From Glutinoglossum americanum (taxonomy: Eukaryota > Ascomycota > Geoglossomycetes > Geoglossales > Geoglossaceae), in the NCBI GenBank assembly GCA_020080175.1, contig JAGHQL010000112.1, positions 23,893 to 87,892 on the forward strand: DNA of 64,000 nucleotides, read 5' to 3'. The notes under the pieces were generated by a model. That model was not told the origin of the DNA. It worked only from the letters and a program-made list of their open reading frames with translations, and did not search any database. Each line of letters begins with the position of its first letter. Within the stretch, counting starts at the first letter, position 1. The position numbers were made by a program, and so were the translations under genes. Shown here piece after piece: positions 1 through 9,727 of this stretch.

Positions 1-1939
1 AGAGAGCGACAGGTGAAAAGATTAGAGGAGAGATCAATTGAAAGATACATCGGGTAAGTCGCATTTCATACGCCCTTTGATCTTTTTTATAAGATAGGAG
101 ATCAATTACTAATAGACGTTTGTGGTATCTCCGCAGATCCTGAGGAAACTAGTAAAGAAGTACAAGCTTATCAAGGAAAAGCGGGAGAAGATGGCAATGT
201 ACGTTGAGGATCTCGTAGAATACCTTCAGACCAACCTGACTACAACGAAGAAGCGATACACGCATGGCCAGCACCGCATTCAGCTTGCTCTGTTCTGCCA
301 GCTTGCTGGTTTCTCCGGAAACCGCCCTCAAGCGCTCCTCAACCTCCGGTACCAGGACATCATCGTAACCTTACTTCGGGACCCGAACGGCAGCCTGTAT
401 CGGATCTTAATAGAATTCACATGCGAGTTCACAAAGCAATTTCTCGGTGTAAAAGATGCGTAAGTTTTGCGCCTGCTCTCCTCCCCTCCCCGTACGCCCT
501 TTGTCTATCTTCAGTTCAAGACACTGCTCACACTGACGCTAGGAACAAATTCCCCCTTCCTGAAATCATCTTTGATCCCTCTCTCATCCTCAGTCCACAT
601 GTCTTCCTCCTGGGCCTCATCTTTGCTAACCGAGCCTTCGCGGTCCCAAATCTCACGTCTGCTGAGCAACTGAGCAGACTGGATATTCGACCTGGCTATC
701 AGCAGCTGGAATTGCTCTTAAAGTCGAGTATGCTCAACGTCCCTATCTTTCGGAAGTCAGTCAGGACAGGGTATGGGTACGAGATCTCACCACATGAGCC
801 TTTGTCATATGCGACTCTGTTGTTGCTGATGAAGGCAGTCGGTGTCATCGCTGGGTTCCTGCAGCCTACACGTCCATACTGTCTCCGCTACGGCGCTGGT
901 AATGAGTTTAATCAGAGCAGTGTGTACCATGTGTTTCCAAACCCACCCCTAGTTGAGACATGCTAATAACCCACGAACAGGTGATGTGAGTGATGCCCTC
1001 CAGAATATGATGCTGCAGCATGCAAATATCGACACTTTAATCAAGCACTACCTCCCGAGGCGGGTCACTGCTGACATCCGGGCCATTGTCTCTGGTTACG
1101 AGCCCCAGAAGGATCTGATGCGGGCCGCCTGTCAGATGACACGATGGATCGATCCCAACCACCCACAAAACCTCACGCACGAGCAGTCCCAGTCCATTGA
1201 TAATCACCACCGACTCCGCCAGCTTCTCGCACAGCGCGCCAGGTGGAACCGTCGCTTCAAGGGTGCGGCCACGAAACAGCCTGGGTATGGAAGCCTCAGT
1301 AGCGACATTGTTAATTTGAGGCAGCGATTAAGGGCTGCGCTACTTAAAAAGCTCCGAGATCAGTGGGACGTAGAGAACCCTGTAAACGAGGTCGAGTTAC
1401 AGCTCTCTGGGTTGAAGTTCAACAATAACCCAGGTATCAAAGTGCAAGTGGTCGATAAGATGCCGCTGATGCAAATGTGCTTGGTTGAGACGGTCATGAC
1501 CATGCCAGGTACGATGGTGGAGGAGGAGTTCCGTCGGTACAACGCTGCAATCGACGCCGTCGCTGCCTACTGCCACTTCCAGGAAGGCGGAGCTGTTGCC
1601 ATGCCACGTGGGAGGCCACCGACTCAGGCCAAGAGAGCTTGCCCGCAGCTGGTGGCTGAGGACGCCGAGAAGCAAGCACTCAGCGCTGCTATGTTACTGG
1701 TGTTCACGGAGGAGAGACCTACCATCTGCTTTGTATGCTTAGGAGAAGCAAGTTTACCGTTTGAGAAGCGCGTGTATTCATTTGCGAGTCCAGGAGACCT
1801 GACCAAGCACTTTAAGCGGAAACACTTGTCCAATATTAGAAGAGGAGATTGGATCGGGTGCAAGGTCTGTCGGATGTTCTTGAAGCACAAGATGCACCTT
1901 CAAAATCATGCAGCTAGGATTCACGGAACAGTTTCTTAA
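1..1939 (+). CDS. DUF3435 tyrosine recombinase with C2H2 tail (5' partial)
   Basis: This is a fungal DUF3435 protein, which has the tyrosine-recombinase fold used by Cryptons and Starship captains. Exons that join in one frame are 137-459, 543-919 and 981-1939, giving 553 codons; introns 460-542 and 920-980 have GT-AG ends, and the second has a TGCTAAT branch site. An upstream intron (54-136) is also visible, but the exon before it does not keep phase, so the 5' end is unresolved. Catalytic candidates are Arg in GNRPQ (codon 323-325), Arg in YCLRYG, His in LQHANID and Tyr in IKHYL. The C-terminus holds paired Cys/His zinc-finger motifs (CFVCLG, then HFKRKH; CKVC, then HAARIH). No internal stop is seen in the three joined exons. 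In Starships a DUF3435 protein acts in strand exchange; here no element ends are visible, so that role is inference. Confidence 0.8.
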
Positions 1940-2099
1940 CGTACCTTGGAGATGGGAAGGACATGGATGCATTTGGAGATGATTTCTTTTTACTTTGTAA
2001 ATAGAATATTATAGCATGCAATTCCACATTTGAAACAAACTTTCTATAACCTGTACTATCCCTAATCTCCTTAATGCATAAGTTTTACACTTGCCCTTT

Positions 2100-2762
2100 T
2101 GTTACGGTGGCCACCGGGTAAGGGCCCGGCCGGCCAATGAACAAGCTAAGGAGGAGGGCTAGCCCTAAAGGAAGGCCGGCGGAGCATAGGGGAAGTCACC
2201 CTTATACGTAATACACTAGGCCCACGACATATGAGCAGGGCCCACAGGGGCCCGCTAGCGACGTCATAAGGAATGCAACATGGAAGCACAGCCAACGGCA
2301 GAAGGGCTGCGCGCCAACAACGTCATAAGGAACTCCACATGGGAGCACGGCCGGCGGCAAAGGAACCGCACGCACGTCATGAGGAACTCCACATGGGAGC
2401 ATGGCCAGAGGTGAAGGAACCACACGTATGTATAGGCAAAGGACATTAGCTAAGAGGCCCGCACAGGGCCAATAGGTAATCACCACTAGCCAATTGTAGA
2501 AGGACTGGGTGGGCTCCTGCTCCCGAGCCTCTCAGGGCTATTAGTATATATAGAAGGCCGAGGAGGGCCCGGAAGGGGACCTCATCGGTCAATACCTAGA
2601 AACCGCCTAGACAGACTAGCAAGACTAATAGACTTATCTCCTCCACCGTACCACGTGGCTGGCCCCTCCCGTTCTTTCGTGACCCGCCCTCTAGGGCTAG
2701 CTTAGCCCTGACGCCTGCGGCACCCAGGCACTCGCGGCCCACTTATATAAGCAGCCGTTACA
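2100..2762 (+). mobile_element. Solo LTR, family A copy 1
   Basis: A 663-bp sequence begins TGTTACGGTGGCC and ends CCGTTACA. It is flanked by the identical 5-bp duplication CCTTT (2095-2099 and 2763-2767), as expected for an LTR-retrotransposon insertion. Related copies lie at 57650-58366, 58585-59352 and 63948-64000. No coding capacity or internal region is present, so it is a solo LTR left by recombination. A TATATAAG box lies close to the 3' end. Confidence 0.9.
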
Positions 2763-2853
2763 CCTTTCCATTGTCAAAAATTTTCTCTTTATCTACTGTA
2801 AGAAGCGCTGCTCATAAGGAAGTCAGTAACACATTTCTGTACAAGATCTTTTA

Positions 2854-3010
2854 CCGGCACCTATAGGAGCCTTCAGGGGGAAAATCCCCTGTGGGCGGAT
2901 GCTTCCCAGTACATATAGAAGCCCTTAGGGAAATTTCCCCTGCGGGCAGACACTTCCCGGCGCCTACAGGAGCCCTCAGGGGATTTTTCCCCTATGGAAA
3001 TCTTCCCTGG
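2854..3010. repeat. Three tandem units of about 52 bp with a palindromic core
   Basis: Units read roughly CCGGCACCTATAGGAGCC, then an AGGGG(A/T)n(T)CCCCT palindrome, then GGGCGGATGCTTC. The three copies differ by substitutions, but each keeps a self-complementary centre (for example AGGGGATTTTTCCCCT). No gene is visible here. Confidence 0.75.
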
Positions 3011-3039
3011 AGAGAGACGCTTCTGTGAAAAAAGGAGCG

Positions 3040-3395
3040 GCTAGAGAAGCTAGGAGCCTAAGTAGCGTGATGGAGGCTAGAGTGGCTAGGGCAGAACGGA
3101 GCTAGAGAACTTAAGCGATCAGAGAAGCCAGGTGGCTAAAGAAGCTAGGTGGCCAAAGAAACTAGGTAACTAGAGAAATTAGGTGGTTAGAGAAGCTTGG
3201 TGGCCAGAGAAACTAAGCGAGCGGTCAGAGTAGTGGAGGATCAAGGGGGCTAGAGCATGGAGGCGGCTGGAGCATAGGAGTGGCTGGAGCTTTCGAGTGC
3301 ATGGAAGTGAGCGGCTAGAGCATGAAGGAGGCTAGGCAACAGGAATGGCTGAAGGATTCGGGAGACTAGAGCATTCGAGAGGCTAGAGCATTGAG
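3040..3395. repeat. Degenerate short tandem repeats built on GCTAGAGAAGCTAGGTGG
   Basis: About 20-bp units of the type GGTGGCTAGAGAAGCTA drift gradually into the GGAGCATGGAGGTGGC units of the next array. I see no gene. Confidence 0.6.
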
Positions 3396-3780
3396 GTGGC
3401 CGGAGAAAAGAAGGGGCTGGAGCAAATAAGTGACCGGAGCACAGAGGTGGCCAGAGCAAAGAAGGGGCTGGAGCATGTGAGCAGCCAGATCATGAAGGTG
3501 GCCGGAGCAGAAAAGGGGCTGGAGTATGTAAGTGGTCAGAGCATGGAGGTGGCCGGAGCAGAGAAGGGGCTGGAGCATGTGAGCAGCCAGATCATGGAGG
3601 TGGCCGGAGCAGAGAAGGGGCTGGAGCATGTAAGTGGTCAGAGCATGGAAGCGGCTGGAGTATCTGAGAGGCCAAGGTATGGAGATACTGGGGGTATTGA
3701 CTCATCATCCTCATGCTCTAGCCATTCGATTGCTCTGGCCGCTTCCAAGCTCCAGTCACGCTCGAGGAGCCCAATGTAGC
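3396..3780 (+). repeat. 51-bp minisatellite, open in one frame
   Basis: Five near-identical 51-bp units (GTGGCCGGAGCAGAGAAG core) encode a 17-residue repeat of the form GLEHVSSQIMEVAGAEK. The 127-codon frame is open only because the period is a multiple of three and the repeat lacks stops. There is no recognisable domain, so I treat it as repeat DNA rather than a gene. A related motif (CTCATGCTCNAGCCA) recurs at about 3710 and 3840. Confidence 0.6.
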
Positions 3781-4253
3781 CTCAAAGGATAACATCTGGG
3801 GAGTCAAAATCGGACCTTGATTTAAATAGCTCATCGTTCTCATGCTCCAGCCACTCAATTGCTTTGGCCGCTTCCATGCTCCGGCCGCTCAACTTCTCTA
3901 GATTAGATTGGTTGAGTGCTGCTATCGCAGAGCCAGAAATGGCTCCCACAAAAATAGTCTGCTCTAAAAAAAAATACAGATATGGGGACCTATGGTAGCG
4001 GGATCTTGGTTCTAAGAGCCTAGCAGTCTAAAAGTGGAGGAGGGGCCATTTTTGGAGGAGGGGGCCGATAATGGGGGGAGGGGTCTTTTTTTGTGGGGGG
4101 AGCAAAACCGAAAACCGGAAACCGAAAATCGAAAACCGCCAATCGTCAATAGCAAACTGTATTTTATCTCTAGTTGCCCTGCCAGGGAATCCATTAATAA
4201 AAACTAGTGTATCAACCAGAGTATGCTATATTGTATACTATCAGAAAGACAAA
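3781..4253. other. Intergenic, no gene seen
   Basis: The stretch contains the tail of the minisatellite, a G-rich run with GGAGG repeats (about 4030-4100) and short AAAACCG repeats (about 4104-4140) just upstream of the MADS-box gene. No coding frame or RNA gene is supported. Confidence 0.5.
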
Positions 4254-4557
4254 ATGACAACAAAGTTAAAGAAAGCAACAGACGAAAAATTTCGCAAACG
4301 AAAAAACAATATTTTAAAGAAAGGGAACGAGTTACGGTTACTTTGTGAAGCAGATGTCTTCATCCTGTTGTATCGCAAGGGTAGATATTATACTTACACG
4401 TCAACGGATCAACCTTCCTGGCCTTCTTCTTTGAAAAAGATCGTAAGGATCACTTGTTTCTATATTACTTATCAAATGCTGATAGCATGTGTAGGACCAA
4501 AGCTATCCTATTCCTGTTAAAAAGACTCCTGCGGAATTTAATCAAGGGCCGAGGTGA
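4254..4557 (+). CDS. Small MADS-box (SRF-type) protein
   Basis: Exons 4254-4442 and 4495-4557 join to an 83-residue protein; the 52-bp intron has GT-AG ends (GTAAGG...TGTAG). Residues 8-48 match the MADS-box DNA-binding and dimerisation core: basic stretch KFRKRKNNILKKG, then ELRLLCEADVFILLYRKGRY. Family members bind CArG-like DNA as dimers. At 83 residues the protein is little more than the domain itself, far shorter than Mcm1 or Rlm1. Splicing is inferred because the read-through frame diverges at KKI|VRI while the downstream exon gives a plausible proline-rich end. No damaging change is seen. It could be a domesticated or selfish short MADS gene. Confidence 0.65.
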
Positions 4558-4759
4558 GAATGCAGGAGATGAAATGTGATGGTACCTCTAGCCTTTATTG
4601 ATTGCATGAGCTGGTACTTAGCTGTAGGAGGAAGTTATCAGTCATTGGGTAGGGTGGCTTATGTAAAAAAATAATTCATATCGGTGCATACGTCTTTGAA
4701 TACTAAACTAGCACAATAAACTAGCAAAAGAATGAGAGATGTTCAATTTAATAGTTTGC

Positions 4760-5100
4760 GATAAAGGAAAGTGGATATCAGAATTCAAGGGCTTCATGCT
4801 TTACTTGCTTGCAGCTCTCTTTCTTTTGCTGCTGACTTGCATTTTTCTTGCTCGTAATCCTTCAATCTCTGCCTCTAATTGTGTGATCCTTACTTTCTGC
4901 TGCTCTAAAAGCTCTAGGCACAGTGAGCAAATAAACGAGCATAAAATAAAGTAACTGAGGAAGTCACTCACTTTAAACAGAATGTAACATCAGTAAACAC
5001 AGTTTTAGCTCATCTCCGATCAAGTATTTTCCTGGCGTTTTCCCAGACGCCTTGGCTTCGAGACGCATTATCACATCTGGCTAAATTAGTAAGAAATCAG
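4760..5100 (-). pseudogene. Possible 3' exon of a coiled-coil protein
   Basis: On the minus strand a short frame at about 4775-4910 encodes a heptad-like segment (EQQKVRITQLEAEIEGLR) followed by a basic tail (SSKRKRAASK) and a stop. A GTGAGT donor and a CTAG acceptor suggest an exon further up (about 4980-5070). It resembles the coiled-coil tails common in fungal transposases, but no catalytic part is seen. Confidence 0.3.
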
Positions 5101-5570
5101 GTATAGAATCAGTAAAGTGTACATTCAAGCAAGTTTTCTCGTGAGTCGTTCTCCGGTATAGAGATCTGAGTCTGAGACTTCTGTAGACCCTGGAGATTGA
5201 TGTTAGGTGACTTGAATATGTACGATATAGTATGAAATTCGACTCATCTAGTACATACCAGACTCTCTACTAGGACATCATCTTGTATCATATCAATGAG
5301 CTCCACCGGTTCCATTGGGGTTTTGGGGCTCTGGGCAGGTTAGCCGCTATGTCTAATACATCACATACAAAAATAACGTACGCTGAATGGGTCTGTAGGA
5401 GATTCTGATCCTGTCATGTTTGGTCGAGAAGCCTGAGAGGTCATGTTTTCCGCAGTTACCAGTAAGAAAGGTTGAAATCTCTTGTTGAGCCGTACATATC
5501 GGTCCATGGTGGGTGGGAGGAGCGGCCTTTTATGTTTTTCATTGCAAAAGCTCTGAACCTTTTGGCCCGT

Positions 5571-7060
5571 AGCTGACGTGTCCCATATGACTGCCCCTTT
5601 AACTTGCTACTCTGCTCCAGTGCCAGGGTATCTTGATCGGAGGAGATCGGAGGAAGGTAGGCTGGTAGTATCTGTCGGCCCTTGATTTGGGACGACTAAT
5701 AATAGATACTATCATCAGGGGGGCTGCATTGGGGGCGTGTGTTAGTGCATCTGGCTGGATTATACCATCTCCTTTTCGAAGATTCTTGGGCCAACTGTGA
5801 AGCTGCTACCCGCTTCCTGTATGGTGATAGGTGTTTTGATAGGGTGTATGACAAGTGTGGTGTGTGAAGTGAAACGAAATGCCATCATAGTGGGGCCTGC
5901 TACAGCTCCCGTTGTCTAAATCCCCCTGATTCCTCAATATGATACCTGGCGCGTACAGAGCTGAACTAAGGCAGATCCCTTACCAATTAGGTGTACATCA
6001 CTTATCGCACCTTGTCAAATCGCCTGGATGTCCATCAAAGACTCATCCATCCCTGTAATTCCTGAATGGCTGAGCATGCTGCCTATCGCATGAAAGGGGA
6101 AAGCGTAGAATCGGAAGGCACTGCTTCCCGCTTATCGACTACCCATACACCTTGTAGGCAGCTTGTCATCCCCTTAAGACTGCATAATCGCCTTTGGGTA
6201 TCAAAACGCTGAGCCGTAGATCAGCGTCAGGCAGCAGTCGCCATCTTGCACAGGATTTGTAGCATCCGGCTCGATGCAATGATACTTCCCACATCAGAGG
6301 TCAGAGAATCCAGTAACTGACGTGTCCCCATAATAAGTTTAGTTGGTATGAAGGGCATACTGTGCCTCACTGGCGTCCCTATCCGTATCTTCTGAAAGTG
6401 CCGTGCTTCCGCCTCCGACTGGAGAAAGGCAAGATGGCCTGTTGATAGTATCTATTGACTCCTGATTTGGGACCTCGACTTTGCTTTATGACGAAGGCCA
6501 CCAATAACCCTATCATTAGGAGGGTGTATTGAAGGGGCGTGTTAGTACAGCTGACCTGCTCGTGCATTATCTCCCTTTCGAGGATTCTTGGACCGGCCGT
6601 TAGACTGCGGCCTATAGGGGCAAGGTATTTTAATAGATACGAGAAGAGTTGTGGGTGAAGTGAAACCGAAATGCCGTTACGCTGAGGCCCGCCACGGCTC
6701 CGGTTGGGTCTAGATCCCCGAGCTCCTCTGGATTGGGGGTAGGTCCTCCATCACTCCGGCATACGTCACCAATTACGCCTCGTCAAACCGCCCTGATGCT
6801 GTCAGGGATACTCTCAGCATCCTAATACAAGACTCTATTCCTGTACCCCTGGATGGCAAAACGTGCTGCGTCATACAGTAGAGAAAAGCATAAAACAATC
6901 AGATGGCACTGCCTCCTTCTCTTTGACCACCCACACACCATTGTCAAGGCCTACAGAGGGAAGGCGGTTAAGTGTACGCCATCCATTGTACCTTGCTGGG
7001 TTGCCTTGATATTGCCGTGGTGCATCCCGCATCAGGGGTCAGAGAATCCAGCAGCTGACG
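5571..7060. repeat. Diverged tandem duplication, unit about 740 bp
   Basis: Three anchor copies of (A/G)CTGACGT(G/A)T at about 5571, 6314 and 7053 bound two units. Matching blocks occur in order, for example GATTTGGGAC, then GGGGCGTGT(G)TTAGT, then GATTCTTGG, then GTGAAGTGAAAC, then CATCAG(A/G)GGTCAGAGAATCCAG. Both units contain many stops in all frames. The origin is unknown; the clustered transitions fit RIP acting on a tandem duplication. No gene is seen in 5100-7370 apart from this. Confidence 0.65.
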
Positions 7061-7374
7061 TATTGTCTTTGCACAAGATAACACTTAGGCAAGACTCTTC
7101 TGTCCCCATGACACTTGCGCGGCAAAGCACGCTGGCTTGTCATATTGAAGAGGGAGCAGAAGGATCGATAATGCCATCTCCTCACCATTGACCAGTTTTC
7201 TATTTTTGTAAGCAGCTCTATCTTCATATGTAAGACTCCGCAGATCTAGATTAGGCAGCACTCATGTTGTCTAGGGCTTCACTCTCTGAATGGATCGCCT
7301 GGCGACGGGATGCTGTAGATTTCTTCTGTGCATGCTCCTGCGTCCAAATTTAAGGATTCACAGCTTCCCATCCA

Positions 7375-9531
7375 TCACTCAGATGAAACCTTGTCAGTGA
7401 TCTTAGTGGTCATGGCCCGTCGAGCCTGTGTACGGCGTTTGTAATGAAGTATACGTCGACGACTAATCACGGTTGGGCCTTTGTGACTCGAGGCTGAGTT
7501 TCTCGCAGCTACTTCATTTTGTTCCGTTGTCTCGACCTCCTTCACCGATTGCGTGAGCTCCACCGGTCAATTAGGTTGGGACGCTGCGTCATTGCAATCG
7601 CTCGATTGAATAGACCATAGGCTCTGCTTGAAAAAATGAACCACGGAATATCGTTCTCCCTTCCAGTATGACACAAAGTGCCTGAGGAGGCTACCTCGTA
7701 TTTCAACGATCGACTCAGGAGGCATGGGTACCCGGATCCCTAGCTGAGGCAAACAGAAATCCCTACCGGCGAAGTCCCCAAACACACCTATCCAGGCCCA
7801 CCCCCCAGTCCAATCACCCGAGTCCACATGTTCCTCGGTCAGACTGTTGATAAGAACAGCGCGGAGAGGAAACAACTTGTCTGCCTCATCCCGAGTGGTG
7901 GCCACCTTCGCCGCCAGATCTAAGTCTTTGTAGGCAGCAGCATATTCATGTCGTGTTTTGGGGTCAATGATTTGAAACAACAGATCGACTGATTGCGTCA
8001 ATGGGCCGAGTGACTTCAAAAGTCAGGTTCTGTATCGCATCGCGTAGGAGCCGTCCTTGGGATTCGATCTGGTACCACCCTTGAGCATGTCCTTGGTGAG
8101 AATGGGCCCGTTTCGTTTTCCGAGCTCTGGCCATGTCCCCCAATGGTATACCCCGCAATGGCCATAGGGCGGTTGGAGGTGAGGGTTCTGCTCCACCCAC
8201 CATTTGTGATGCGTGTGGCGGCAATCATCAACTACAGGCGGAGGTTGCGAATATGCATATCCATGCAGGTTTTTCGTGATGTGACGTAAATAGTTATTAC
8301 CCTCCTCGTAGCCTTAAGATTCTTCCAGCCAGTTTGGGAAGACGGCAAGGACAGGGATATTGTTTTTATCTCTGGCGATAAAACTGGTATCAGCGGGTGT
8401 CTGATCGTACAGTCGTTCCGCAGCCCACAAACGGCGATGGAAAGAGTGCTCTCTTGCTAGCCATTCGTCGTATGTGAGCATGGCTGGTGCATTCGAGCGC
8501 TTCTTCGGTGTATTCAAGTGCTTCTGCTTAGACTCGCTAGTATTGTCGAACAAAAGCTCGATTGCTGCCTGGCGACTCGATGCATGTTTGAGCTCCTAGT
8601 GACCGATTAGCACAATGGAAGTCTTTGGAGCTAGGGTCAACCCACTGAACTCGGGAAACGATTGTTGGGTTTCCGTCCTGCTTGATATTCTACTGTATCA
8701 TAAAAAAATTCTATACCGGGCTTCACAATATACCTCGTGAGATATTCATTACGATATTCCGTATACCAGTCAGGGTCGATATCATCCACGAACAATCCAT
8801 GTTGTTGGGCATCCTCAATGCCTTGGCTTATAGCTGCTTTGGCCGGGCCGTTATTTAAAGTGGCAGGATCGTTGATATCGATCCAGGGAAAGCGATCGAT
8901 GCGAACGGGCTGAAATAGGCCTGGGATATTCTTTGTGGCAGACTCCCTGGGAGGGTATCCAATCGGTCGGATCTCTTGAAACCTATCACATCATGAATTA
9001 GCTTATTGTATTCAACTTGTAAGAATGAAAAGGAGGGTAAACCGTGTGCCACTAATGGGTCTAAATCTGTCTCGTACATTGCGCGCGAACGCAGAGATAC
9101 CGCCAGCCAGTTGAGCAAGAAGCCACGGTGGATTCTCAAGGCCGTGAACCTCCATTTCATGTGTCGGGGGTGCATTGGGGTCTCTGGCCACAGCAGCCCC
9201 ACGTCTAACCATGATAACCTAGTGATCAATAAGAGATAAATGTAAAAAGAAAGCCTAATACATGGGAATCAGTCAGAAGGGTATCTCGGACGAGCTTCGG
9301 ACACGACGCAAACCAATTCAAGATTCCCGCGCGATGTGTGACTCAGAACCAAAGGACTAAAGGCCGTGCATACCTGACTGTTCCATCGACGAACATAGCA
9401 TCCGACCCCCGAAACCATGGCTTCACTCGTGAGGCGCGAGGTGCGGAAGGATAGATGAAGGAGAGTTTTCGGTGGCGAGCGGCTACGCCGCCTCTTTGAT
9501 GTGGCTCAGTTGTAGCTAACCCACATGCCAA
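7375..9531 (-). pseudogene. Decayed Tet/JBP-like 2OG-Fe(II) oxygenase gene
   Basis: Exons on the minus strand: about 9531-9374, 9204-9043, 8982 to about 8740, then one long frame to 7375; the introns at 9373-9205 and 9042-8983 have GT-AG ends and keep phase. The last exon carries a double-stranded beta-helix signature: iron ligands HVD (in EEHVDSGDW) and His in LLRHFVSYW, the GDFAGRDFCLPQLG strand, and Arg in GERYSVVHF as the likely 2-oxoglutarate anchor. This order and spacing resemble Tet/JBP hydroxylases, which oxidise methylpyrimidines in DNA and are expanded with transposons in fungi. Four in-frame stops (about 8598, 8316, 8022, 7566) break the exon; each is one C-to-T change from CAG, CAA or CGA. 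The specific subfamily is inference; the fold call is moderately firm. Confidence 0.55.
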
Positions 9532-9599
9532 GCCCCTGCACGCTTCTGGTCACTATACAACTCCCCCATCTGTTCAAAAATAGCTCCGGCTACATCGAC

Positions 9600-9727
9600 C
9601 ATATGCTTTTACCGACTTCATGATTTTATACAAGTGGTGGATCAAATCCGGAAGCGTGAAGTAGAGAATGCTTGCAATGACTTCATTGATCGAACGGCTA
9701 TCTGTGATTTAGCTTCATCCTTCCATG
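9600..9727 (+). pseudogene. 5' fragment of an APH-like kinase gene
   Basis: This segment closely matches 14396-14530, the first exon of the APH-like kinase at 14430 (shared codons for DQIR(R/K)REVE and for ACNDFI). Homology stops near 9728, where the next gene's coding frame begins. It is a truncated duplicate and carries a TAG (GTAGAG for GTCGAA). It lies between the two oxygenase-like genes, so one breakpoint of the duplication or of a later insertion is here. Confidence 0.7.

Noticed and set aside
2202-2486. Minus-strand 94-codon frame with repeated HVEFLMT motifs
   Set aside because: It lies inside the family A LTR and reflects its internal tandem repeat; the same type of frame appears at 57751 and 58719.
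4739-4954. Plus-strand 71-codon frame with a hydrophobic stretch
   Set aside because: The minus strand of the same interval reads as a coiled coil with a basic tail, a more protein-like sequence. The hydrophobic run is its shadow.
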